This document shows, one piece after another, positions 18,462 through 26,300 of a stretch of 37,788 nt of DNA (positions within the stretch are counted from its first letter, which is position 1; every line of letters begins with the position of its first letter). The notes below the pieces were generated by a model. The model had not been told where the DNA came from and ran no database searches. It saw only the letters and a program-made list of their open reading frames with translations. Source of the stretch: an uncultured Lachnospiraceae bacterium (lineage in GTDB: Bacteria > Bacillota > Clostridia > Lachnospirales > Lachnospiraceae); contig CAMNGU010000009.1 of the NCBI GenBank assembly GCA_946538525.1, positions 1-37,788 of the forward strand, in the 5' to 3' direction. The position numbers and the translations under genes are program-made.

Positions 18462-19553
18462 ATGAATAAAGTATCATCTGTAGTTACAGGCCGGCTCTAT
18501 AGTGATATCCTTGAGATAACTGAAGATAATATTGAGTGGAGCGGTTTGAACGGTAAAACAATACTTATAACCGGTGCAGCCGGATTTATTGCATATCATT
18601 TAGTTGCAGCAATGCTTTTAAGAAATGACCTTTATGATGCTGGAATTAAGGTGATAGGTATGGTCAGAAATCTGGATAGGGCAAAAGCAAAGTATGGAGC
18701 TCTTGCTGATAGAGATGACCTTGATCTGGTAGAACAGGATGTTTGTGTACCATTTAATATAGAAGATAGAGTAGACTTTGTAATTCATGCTGCTAGCCAG
18801 GCGTCAGCATGGCATTTTGAAAATGATCCTGTGGGCACTATAAATGCAAATCTTGCGGGAACTATTAATGCTCTTGATTTTGCAAAAAAGCAGGATGGTA
18901 AAAACCCTGATTCGAAAGCTACAACCCTGATTGTTTCAAGTCTGAAAACCTATGGAAAGGTAACAGATGGTTCACATGAACTACTTGAAGAAACTCAGGG
19001 ATATGTGGATATAGACTCATATAAGAACTGTTATGCAATGGGTAAGAGAGCTTCCGAGACTTTGGCTGCAAGTTACTCAAAGCAATATGATATGAATGTA
19101 AAAATTGTAAGACCAAGTTATATATTTGGTGCTGCCAGTCTGGATGATGACAGAGTATGGGCTCAGTTTATCGCGAATGTGGTAAGGGGAGAAAACATAC
19201 TTCTAAAGAGCAGTGGAGCACCATTCAGGTCTTTCTGTTATGTAACGGATACTGCTCGTGCGATATTAAGAGTAATGCTGGATGGGGAAAATATGCAGCC
19301 TTACAATATTTCTAGCGAGATTGGAAATGTGACTATTCGTGGATTTGCTAAAAAGGCTGTTGAAGCATTTCCTGAAAAGGGCCTGAAACTGTCCTTCGCT
19401 AATCCAGAGGATGAGGCGGAACCGACAGTTGATTATAGCGCTCAAACACCTGAGATAATGAATAGCGACAGGCTTGAAAAATTAGGCTGGAAAGCCCAGG
19501 TGGATATTTCCGAGGGTATAAAAAGGGCAGTTGCGATTTTGATGAAAAAATGA
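18462..19553 (+). CDS. NAD-dependent epimerase/dehydratase (extended SDR)
   Basis: KTILITGAAGFIAYHLV, FVIHAASQAS, YxxxK as YAMGK, IVRPSYIFG. Confidence 0.92.
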   Translation: MNKVSSVVTGRLYSDILEITEDNIEWSGLNGKTILITGAAGFIAYHLVAAMLLRNDLYDAGIKVIGMVRNLDRAKAKYGALADRDDLDLVEQDVCVPFNIEDRVDFVIHAASQASAWHFENDPVGTINANLAGTINALDFAKKQDGKNPDSKATTLIVSSLKTYGKVTDGSHELLEETQGYVDIDSYKNCYAMGKRASETLAASYSKQYDMNVKIVRPSYIFGAASLDDDRVWAQFIANVVRGENILLKSSGAPFRSFCYVTDTARAILRVMLDGENMQPYNISSEIGNVTIRGFAKKAVEAFPEKGLKLSFANPEDEAEPTVDYSAQTPEIMNSDRLEKLGWKAQVDISEGIKRAVAILMKK

Positions 19554-19669
19554 TAGACTATATGAGTATAAGTGGGGAAGTGCGCCCTGTTGTATTTTGT
19601 GTATATTTTAAATATATTTCAGATATAACATAGACGCTTCTAGCTTATAAAAAAATAATAATTAAAAAC

Positions 19670-19734
19670 AAACTTTCGAAAGTTTCAAAAGTTTCAAAAG
19701 TTTCGAAAGTTTCGAAAGTTTCAAAATTTCAAAA
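19670..19734. repeat. 9-bp tandem repeat (AGTTTCRAA) preceded by a 16-bp perfect palindrome, upstream of mltG
   Basis: AAACTTTCGAAAGTTT palindrome at 19670-19685, then five AGTTTC(A/G)AA units (19681-19725) and a shortened sixth. Confidence 0.85.
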
Positions 19735-19748
19735 GGAAAAAAGTCGAA

Positions 19749-20903
19749 ATGGCACGATTAGTAAAAATTATGATAGGCCTTACGGCTGCTTTTCTGTTGT
19801 TTATGATTGTTGACGACTATATAAATGATTACAAGAATGATTACAATGCAGAGCTTACAGATACTAAGTCCGAGCAGGGTGATGAAGTAGTTGTTGAAAT
19901 TCCAAAGGATGCATCAGCAAAGGAAATAGCCGAGATACTTCATAAAAATGGATTGATAAAATATGAGAGAGCTTTTGTAAAGCGTCTTCAAGATTCTCAG
20001 TACAGAGGAAAGCTTCAGAGCGGGACATTTAAACTTCATAAGGGTATGAATACTCTTGAGATGATGGAAGTTATGTCCAAGGAAGATGAGAATTCTAAGA
20101 TTGTTAAGCAGCTGGTTATTCCTGAGGGTTATTCTATAGACATGATCGCAGAAAAATGTCAGGAAGAAGGAATCTGTTCAAAAACAGATTTTATAAATGC
20201 AGTTAAATCTGTAACAACTAATGATTTTGAGTATCTTGCGGATGTTCCATCTGGAGCGGATGTAAGGTATAAGCTGGAAGGATATCTCTTCCCGGCCACA
20301 TACGATATTACAAAGAATACAACAGCAATTGATCTCGTAAGAATGATGCTGAATGCGTTTGAGGCGTATTACACAGCGGAAATGAAATCTCAGGCGTTAG
20401 AGAGAGGGCTTACATCTTTTGATGTCCTTACAATGGCTTCAATGATAGAGCGTGAAGCGAAGCTTGATGAAGAGAGACCGAAGATTGCATCTGTATTATA
20501 TAACCGTCTGAATCAGGAAATGCTGCTTCAGGTAGACTCCACAGTTCTGTATGGTGTTACTGAAGGAAGGTATGATCTGGAAGAATTATCTATAGATGAT
20601 CTTTCATTTGACTCACCTTATAACACTTATGTTTATTCAGGACTTCCAGCTGGACCTATCTGTAACCCGGGACTTGCATGTATAACTGCAGTGCTTAATC
20701 CTGATGACACTAATTATCTGTTTTATCACATCATTGACGAGGAAAAAGGTGAGCATATATTTACAGAAACACTTGATGATCACTACCAGACAATGATCGG
20801 CGGAACAGATACCAATGGTGACGGAAAGGCTGATATTGATCCGGCGGCTAGCTTCGAAAAGAATAATGTTGAAGATGATGTCTGGAGCAATGATACGGAC
20901 TAG
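19749..20903 (+). CDS. mltG: Endolytic transglycosylase MltG (YceG-like)
   Basis: N-terminal TM; EGYLFPATYDI, LTMASMIEREAKLDEERPKIASVLYNRLNQEMLLQVDSTVLYG, YNTYVYSGLPAGPICNPG. Confidence 0.95.
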   Translation: MARLVKIMIGLTAAFLLFMIVDDYINDYKNDYNAELTDTKSEQGDEVVVEIPKDASAKEIAEILHKNGLIKYERAFVKRLQDSQYRGKLQSGTFKLHKGMNTLEMMEVMSKEDENSKIVKQLVIPEGYSIDMIAEKCQEEGICSKTDFINAVKSVTTNDFEYLADVPSGADVRYKLEGYLFPATYDITKNTTAIDLVRMMLNAFEAYYTAEMKSQALERGLTSFDVLTMASMIEREAKLDEERPKIASVLYNRLNQEMLLQVDSTVLYGVTEGRYDLEELSIDDLSFDSPYNTYVYSGLPAGPICNPGLACITAVLNPDDTNYLFYHIIDEEKGEHIFTETLDDHYQTMIGGTDTNGDGKADIDPAASFEKNNVEDDVWSNDTD

Positions 20904-20937
20904 ATATAGAGACTTATAGAGGAGGTATAGATATACC

Positions 20938-22632
20938 ATGAGAAGTTTTTATTTTACAGCAAAGAATATAGGCAAAGAGAGATATCTTACTTATATTTGT
21001 GGAGAAGGAACAGAGATTGACGAGGATGTACTTGATTACTGCGAGGAAAATGAGCTTTTCGAGATCGTTCCGATTATTTATGAAGAAGATGATGACTTTG
21101 ATTATCTGACATATGATCTTACTGGACATATGACTCTTGAAGCTTATTCAGCTGAAACGATTAAGGAAGAGTCGGTATTAAAAATTCTCAGAAATATTTC
21201 GATGGGAATGATAGGAATAAAAGAATATGCACTGCCTTTATCATATATCATTTTGAATAAAGGCTTTATGTATATAAATCCAGATACATTAAAGGTTCAG
21301 TTCTTGTATCTTCCGGTTGAGGGTGATGCGTCTGTTTCGGCAGAATTTAAGAGCTTTGTAAGACAGTTCATTGCATCCCTTAAATATGATTTGGATGAGG
21401 ACCTTTCATATGTTGGAAAGCTTCTTACATATATTAATGGAGACGGATTTAATCTTAGAGGTCTTATAGGATTAACAGAAGCTCTCATGAAGGATTCTGG
21501 AATTTCATTTGATGACAGTGCTGACATTTCAACCGATGACGGAGCAGAAATCGTTGATAGTGTTGAGGCGGCATCTGAGGAAAATCCTGAGAAAGAGAAG
21601 AATTCAAATATTCTAAGTGGCCTTGGTGGTGATGGTGAAGCTGATGCAAAACTTCCTGAAATTGGCGATGACGGCGATGATAGTGATGGAGATATAGAAG
21701 CTGAGGCAAATGATTCTAATACATCAGGCATTGAGTTAGAAGAAGTTGCTGAAACACCTGCGGCAGAAACCAAGAGAGAAGACAAGAAAGAAGATAAAAA
21801 AGAAGACAAGAAAGAAGAACCTAAACCAGAAATTCCTAAGCCGGCAGCAGAGGTTGCTAAAGAGGCTGAGATAAAGAAAGACAGTCAGAAGAATGGCAAG
21901 ACAGAGGAAGTTCAAAAAGAAGAGTTCACATCTGCTAAAGACATGATGGCTAAGCTTGAAGAAATGACTGGAAACAAGGTTGTTCCTCAGAAAACTGCGG
22001 AAGAAAAAGCAAAAGAAAAAGAGAAAGCCAAGAAAAAGGCTAAAGAGGATGAGGACGAGGAAGTTATCCATGAGGATGGAACAGGCGTTACAATGACACA
22101 GCCTGTTAGAGTGAGTAGAGCGGCTATGCTGAAAGCTGCAGCAGAAACTCTTGAAGAGGAAGCTGAGCATGAACATGCAGTTGAAGAATCTAAGAATACT
22201 ACAGAGAAGAAGAATGTTATTACAGAATCTGTATCTGATGTCAAGAAGGATAGCGGACTTTTAACTCCTGCAGATGTTGAGAAGTCTGAGAAACCAGAGG
22301 ACAATGTAGTAACAACAAGCGAAGGCGCATTTGTCGTTTATCCTTATCTGACTCGTGAGACAACACAAGAGCGAGTAATGATTACCAAGAATGTATTTAA
22401 GATTGGTAAGGCGAGCAGAGGTGTTGATTTCCGAATCAGTGGAAATGGTGCTGTAAGCAGACAGCATGCCTTTATCCTTCATAAGGGTGAACATTATTAT
22501 ATAAAGGACAATAAGTCTACTAATCATACATATGTAGATGGAAAAGAAGTACCGGCTGATGAGGAAGTACTCCTTAAGGATGGAGCTGTAATCACTCTTG
22601 GCGGAGAAGACTTCACATTTAAGATGGGTTAG
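20938..22632 (+). CDS. FHA-domain protein with an N-terminal DUF6382-like domain and a charged disordered linker
   Basis: C-terminus FKIGKASRGVDFRISGNGAVSRQHAFILHKGEHYYIKDNKSTNHTYVDGKEV...LGGEDFTFKMG; GAGGAGG RBS. Confidence 0.9.
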   Translation: MRSFYFTAKNIGKERYLTYICGEGTEIDEDVLDYCEENELFEIVPIIYEEDDDFDYLTYDLTGHMTLEAYSAETIKEESVLKILRNISMGMIGIKEYALPLSYIILNKGFMYINPDTLKVQFLYLPVEGDASVSAEFKSFVRQFIASLKYDLDEDLSYVGKLLTYINGDGFNLRGLIGLTEALMKDSGISFDDSADISTDDGAEIVDSVEAASEENPEKEKNSNILSGLGGDGEADAKLPEIGDDGDDSDGDIEAEANDSNTSGIELEEVAETPAAETKREDKKEDKKEDKKEEPKPEIPKPAAEVAKEAEIKKDSQKNGKTEEVQKEEFTSAKDMMAKLEEMTGNKVVPQKTAEEKAKEKEKAKKKAKEDEDEEVIHEDGTGVTMTQPVRVSRAAMLKAAAETLEEEAEHEHAVEESKNTTEKKNVITESVSDVKKDSGLLTPADVEKSEKPEDNVVTTSEGAFVVYPYLTRETTQERVMITKNVFKIGKASRGVDFRISGNGAVSRQHAFILHKGEHYYIKDNKSTNHTYVDGKEVPADEEVLLKDGAVITLGGEDFTFKMG

Positions 22633-22640
22633 TGCGAAAT

Positions 22641-22677
22641 AGGTAGTTCAGGGTCTGAAAAAGGCTCTGGACTACCT
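22641..22677 (+). other. Long intergenic RNA hairpin between the two FHA genes
   Basis: AGGTAGTTCAGGGTC-TGAAAAA-GGCTCTGGACTACCT: 15 consecutive pairs including three G-U; no T-tract follows. Confidence 0.8.
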
Positions 22678-22723
22678 GTCGTTATTGAAATAAGCATAGA
22701 AACTAAGAAATATGGGGGGCAAA

Positions 22724-25516
22724 ATGGAGAAGAAAAACATTTATTTTGAAAACATGCCTAATGGTGTATCGATGAGATATGAGCTGTTACCAACGGATGA
22801 ATTCGATGAGGCAGCTTATGACAAGCTGAAGACTGGTCGCCTTGACATGGTAGCACCTATACAGTTTTCTGCGGAAAATGCAAGAAGAGTTATTTATTCG
22901 CAGATTCCTTCTTCAGTACAGTTGACAACATTTTTGAAGAAAACATTATCCAAGGCTGAGGTTCTTACGGTTCTCAAGAATATTGTTAAAGGCCTGGATA
23001 TTGGAAAGAATAATATCCCTGTTGGTTATATTGTTAGGGATATGTCTTATGTTTATATTGTAGAAAATACTCTCAATGCTTATTTATTTGCCATTCCAGT
23101 AAAGGGGCAGACGGCTGGGGTGTCAGAAAATGCTGATTTCATGCGTACCGTAGTAGCTAGTATGAAGTTTAAAGATGAAGGTAAGGATAACTATGTAGCA
23201 AAGTTACTTACTTGCATTAATTCTGATGATTTTTCATTAGAAAATCTTACGGTTGTTGTGAATGAGTTACTTATGGAAGTTGGGGATGCTCAGCTTGCAA
23301 GTGTTACTCAGAATCCGGTTAAGATTAATAGAATGAATGTTATGAATAATAAGAAAGGTCCTGTAGTTCCTCAGTATGTTCAGATGCCACAGGATGCGCA
23401 GTTTGGCGGACAGCCACAGTCAGGACAGTTTGGTGGACAGCCACAGCAGGGACAGTTTAGTGGACAGCCACAACCAGGACAGTTTGGTGGACAGCCACAG
23501 TCAGGACAGTTTGGCGGACAGCCACAGCCAGGACAGTTTGGTGGACAGCCACAGCAGGGGCAGTTTGGTGGACAGCCACAGCAGGGACAGTTTGGCGGAC
23601 AGCCACAGCAGGGACAGTTCGGTGGACAGCCACAACAGGGACAGTTTGGTGGACAACCACAGCCAGGACAGTTCGGTGGACAGCCACAACAGGGACAGTT
23701 TGGTGGACAGCCACAGCAGGCGAAGTTTGGTGGACAGCCACAGCAGGGGCAGTTTGGTGGACAGCCACAGCCAGGACAGTTTGGTGGACAGCCACAGCAG
23801 GGACAGTTTGGTGGACAGCCACAGCAGGGACAGTTTGGTGGACAGCCACAGCAGGGACAGTTTGGCGGACAGCCACAGCAGACACAGTTTGGCGGAAAGC
23901 CACAACCTGTACCAGGACCACAGGCGCCTCAGTTTGGTGGACAACCACAGATGCCGGGCGGCCCACAGCCTGTTAAGAAATTTGATCCGATGACAGGAAA
24001 GCCTATTGAAGAGGCGAAAGAAGATAATAAAGACGGAAATATAACTCCACAGCCTGTTAAGAGATTTGATCCAATGACAGGCAAACCGCTTGATGATAGT
24101 AAATCAGAAGAAAAAGAGCCACAGATGCCAGCAGGACCACAGGCACCAGCGGGACCACAGGCTCCAACAGGACCACAGGCACCAGCAGGACCACAGGCTC
24201 CAGCAGGACCACAGGCACCAGCGGGACCACAGGCTCCAACAGGACCACAGGCACCAGCAGGACCACAGATGCCAGAAATGGATGCTGTTAAGGCTGATGC
24301 TGATGAGAAAGAAGATGTAAAACCTGAAGTTCCAGAAGAGACTCCAGTAGAAGAGGCTCCGGCTCCTGAAACACCAGCTGAAGAAGCTCCAGTAGAAGAG
24401 GCTCCAGTAGAAGAGGCTCCTGAAACTCTAATCAAAGATGAAAAAGCAGCTGAGAATGCTGAGGATATTATCGAAGAAGCTATCGAGAAAGCTGAAGAGG
24501 CTGAGAAAGCAGAAGAAGCTGTAGAAGAAGTCATAAAAGAAGCTATAAAAGAGGGCGAGGAAGCAGCTAAAGAAGAGGCAATAGAAGAGACCATAAAAGA
24601 GGCTATTAAAGAAGGTGAGGATTCTTTAGAGGGTGAGAAACCTGCGGTTGAGGAATTCGAATTCGATATTCCAGAAATCCGTTCTAAGTCATCTAGACAA
24701 AATGAATCATTATTCCCAACTGGTCCACAGGTCCCACCGATGGCTTCAGGTTCACAAACTCCAGAAGGCCCACAGGCTCCAACAGGACCACAGGCACCAG
24801 CAGGACCACAGGCACCAGCAGGCCCACAGGCTCCAACAGGACCACAGGCACCAGCAGGACCACAGGCACCAGCAGGCCCACAGGCACCAGCAGGCCCACA
24901 GGCTTCAGCAGGACCACAAGGACCACAGGCACCAGCAGGACCACAGGCGCCAGCAGGACCACAAGCACCAGCTGGACCACAAGCACCAGCTGGACCACAG
25001 GCTCCAACAGGACCACAAGGCCCTCAGGTAAATCAAAATGGAAATTACTCATTCTCCATTGATGACATTATGAATATGGGTGATAAATCAGATCCGCTTA
25101 ATAAAGCGGCAGCTGGTGAGCCGGTTCAGCCAGAGGCTAAGGCTGCAGATACGAGTGCTGAAACTACAGAAGAAAAAATAGAAGAAAAAATAGACGATGC
25201 AAATCCTCCAAGACCTCATTTTGTCAGGGAGAAAACGGGTGAGAAGATATTTATCACCAAGGACGAGTTTAAGATTGGAAAGTCAAAGGTACATGCTGAC
25301 TATTCTATTGACAATAATAGTGGCATAAGCCGTGTTCATATAATAGTTATTAAGAGAAACGGTGTAAGTTATCTTAAGGATAATAATTCTACAAATGGTA
25401 CATATGTAGATGGTGAAAGGCTTGAACCGGGAAGAGAAGTTCTTCTTAAGGCAAATATGTCTATTAAATTAGGAGATGAAGACTTCACATTTTTCCTGAG
25501 AGAAGGAGCTAATTAA
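22724..25516 (+). CDS. FHA-domain protein, paralogue of the upstream gene, with FG-type (GQFGGQPQQ) and GPQAPA repeat linkers
   Basis: N-terminal region aligns with the upstream paralogue; C-terminus FKIGKSKVHADYSI...SGISRVHIIVIKRNGVSYLKDNNSTNGTYVDGERL; start placed at ATG 22724 after GGGGGG. Confidence 0.9.
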   Translation: MEKKNIYFENMPNGVSMRYELLPTDEFDEAAYDKLKTGRLDMVAPIQFSAENARRVIYSQIPSSVQLTTFLKKTLSKAEVLTVLKNIVKGLDIGKNNIPVGYIVRDMSYVYIVENTLNAYLFAIPVKGQTAGVSENADFMRTVVASMKFKDEGKDNYVAKLLTCINSDDFSLENLTVVVNELLMEVGDAQLASVTQNPVKINRMNVMNNKKGPVVPQYVQMPQDAQFGGQPQSGQFGGQPQQGQFSGQPQPGQFGGQPQSGQFGGQPQPGQFGGQPQQGQFGGQPQQGQFGGQPQQGQFGGQPQQGQFGGQPQPGQFGGQPQQGQFGGQPQQAKFGGQPQQGQFGGQPQPGQFGGQPQQGQFGGQPQQGQFGGQPQQGQFGGQPQQTQFGGKPQPVPGPQAPQFGGQPQMPGGPQPVKKFDPMTGKPIEEAKEDNKDGNITPQPVKRFDPMTGKPLDDSKSEEKEPQMPAGPQAPAGPQAPTGPQAPAGPQAPAGPQAPAGPQAPTGPQAPAGPQMPEMDAVKADADEKEDVKPEVPEETPVEEAPAPETPAEEAPVEEAPVEEAPETLIKDEKAAENAEDIIEEAIEKAEEAEKAEEAVEEVIKEAIKEGEEAAKEEAIEETIKEAIKEGEDSLEGEKPAVEEFEFDIPEIRSKSSRQNESLFPTGPQVPPMASGSQTPEGPQAPTGPQAPAGPQAPAGPQAPTGPQAPAGPQAPAGPQAPAGPQASAGPQGPQAPAGPQAPAGPQAPAGPQAPAGPQAPTGPQGPQVNQNGNYSFSIDDIMNMGDKSDPLNKAAAGEPVQPEAKAADTSAETTEEKIEEKIDDANPPRPHFVREKTGEKIFITKDEFKIGKSKVHADYSIDNNSGISRVHIIVIKRNGVSYLKDNNSTNGTYVDGERLEPGREVLLKANMSIKLGDEDFTFFLREGAN
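23399..23911 (+). repeat. 27-bp coding minisatellite, 19 units, encoding (QFGGQPQQG)n
   Basis: Units counted from CAG at 23399; period exactly 27 bp (unit 19 begins at 23885). Confidence 0.93.
24133..24276 (+). repeat. 18-bp coding repeat, 8 units, encoding GPQAP(A/T)
   Basis: GGACCACAGGCACCAGCA-type units. Confidence 0.9.
24767..25027 (+). repeat. Second 18-bp coding repeat block encoding GPQAP(A/T), with two 9-bp GPQ slippage units
   Basis: 87 codons: 8 hexapeptides, GPQ, 5 hexapeptides, GPQGPQ. Confidence 0.9.
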
Positions 25517-25518
25517 TT

Positions 25519-26289
25519 ATGGAATATACTGCAACTTATAATACTGATATTGGAATTAGAAAAAGTACTAATCAGGATTCTGTAGCGATAAGAATTATTG
25601 ATACTCCTGATGGCCAAGTGGCATTTGCGATTGTCTGTGATGGTATGGGTGGTCTTGCAAAAGGCGAACTTGCTTCAAAAGAAGTAATATCCTCCTTCTG
25701 TCGTTGGTTTGATGAGGAGTTTGTGTCACAGGTAGTAGAGAATTCATTTACAGCGAATAGACTACGAGATGACTGGAATAGTATTATCCAGACAGAAAAC
25801 AGACTGTTGGGGATTTACGGTTCTGATAATAATATTATGCTTGGAACAACAATTTCAGCAATCCTTATGTATAGGGATGAATTCTACATTGTACATGTGG
25901 GTGATAGCCGAGTATATGAGTTACATGATTCGGTTCGTATACTTACTAAGGATCAGACATTTGTAGCTAGAGAGGTTGCTGCAGGTAGAATGTCACCGGA
26001 AGAGGCAAAGGTTGATCCTAGACGAAGCGTACTTCTTCAGTGTGTTGGCGCATCTGCCACAGTAACGCCTGACTTCCTAAAGGGAAAGGTTCAGAAAAAC
26101 GCTGTATACTTTGTATGTTCGGATGGTTTTAGACATCAGATTTCCGATCAGGAGATTATGGAAAAACTTGGACCAAAGAGTGTTAATAATGCTGAAGAGT
26201 TTAAGTATGGTTGTGTTTACCTAACCGAGCTAGTAAAGAACAGAAAAGAATCTGATAACATTACTGTAGCTGCTATAAAGACTATTTAA
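25519..26289 (+). CDS. PP2C-family protein Ser/Thr phosphatase
   Basis: GIRKSTNQDSVAI, VCDGMGGLAKGELAS, VHVGDSRVYEL, VCSDGFRH, SDNITVAAIK. Confidence 0.95.
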   Translation: MEYTATYNTDIGIRKSTNQDSVAIRIIDTPDGQVAFAIVCDGMGGLAKGELASKEVISSFCRWFDEEFVSQVVENSFTANRLRDDWNSIIQTENRLLGIYGSDNNIMLGTTISAILMYRDEFYIVHVGDSRVYELHDSVRILTKDQTFVAREVAAGRMSPEEAKVDPRRSVLLQCVGASATVTPDFLKGKVQKNAVYFVCSDGFRHQISDQEIMEKLGPKSVNNAEEFKYGCVYLTELVKNRKESDNITVAAIKTI

Positions 26290-26300
26290 CGGAGAATAAT

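Noticed and set aside
21297-22304. Antisense ORFs (170, 146, 105 aa) opposite the first FHA gene
   Set aside because: Low-complexity Ser/Phe-rich products mirror the Lys/Glu-rich linker on the sense strand; no support as genes.
23399-23911. Regular 27-bp repeats could be mistaken for a CRISPR array
   Set aside because: Repeats are contiguous with no unique spacers and encode a continuous peptide repeat.
23376-23993. 205-aa ORF (DSLVDSHSQ repeats) and antisense ORFs at 23457-23966 and 23501-23944 with similar repeats
   Set aside because: These are out-of-frame or antisense readings of the 27-bp minisatellite; a repeat whose period is a multiple of 3 leaves several frames open. The real frame carries the conserved N- and C-terminal domains.
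23929-24594. 221-aa antisense ORF rich in Ser/Ala and CGPAGA repeats
   Set aside because: Artefact of the GPQAPA and Glu/Ala-rich linker coding on the sense strand.
24133-25027. GPQAPA blocks as collagen-like sequence
   Set aside because: Collagen needs Gly at every third residue; here Gly occurs at every sixth (GPQAPA), so a collagen triple helix is not supported.
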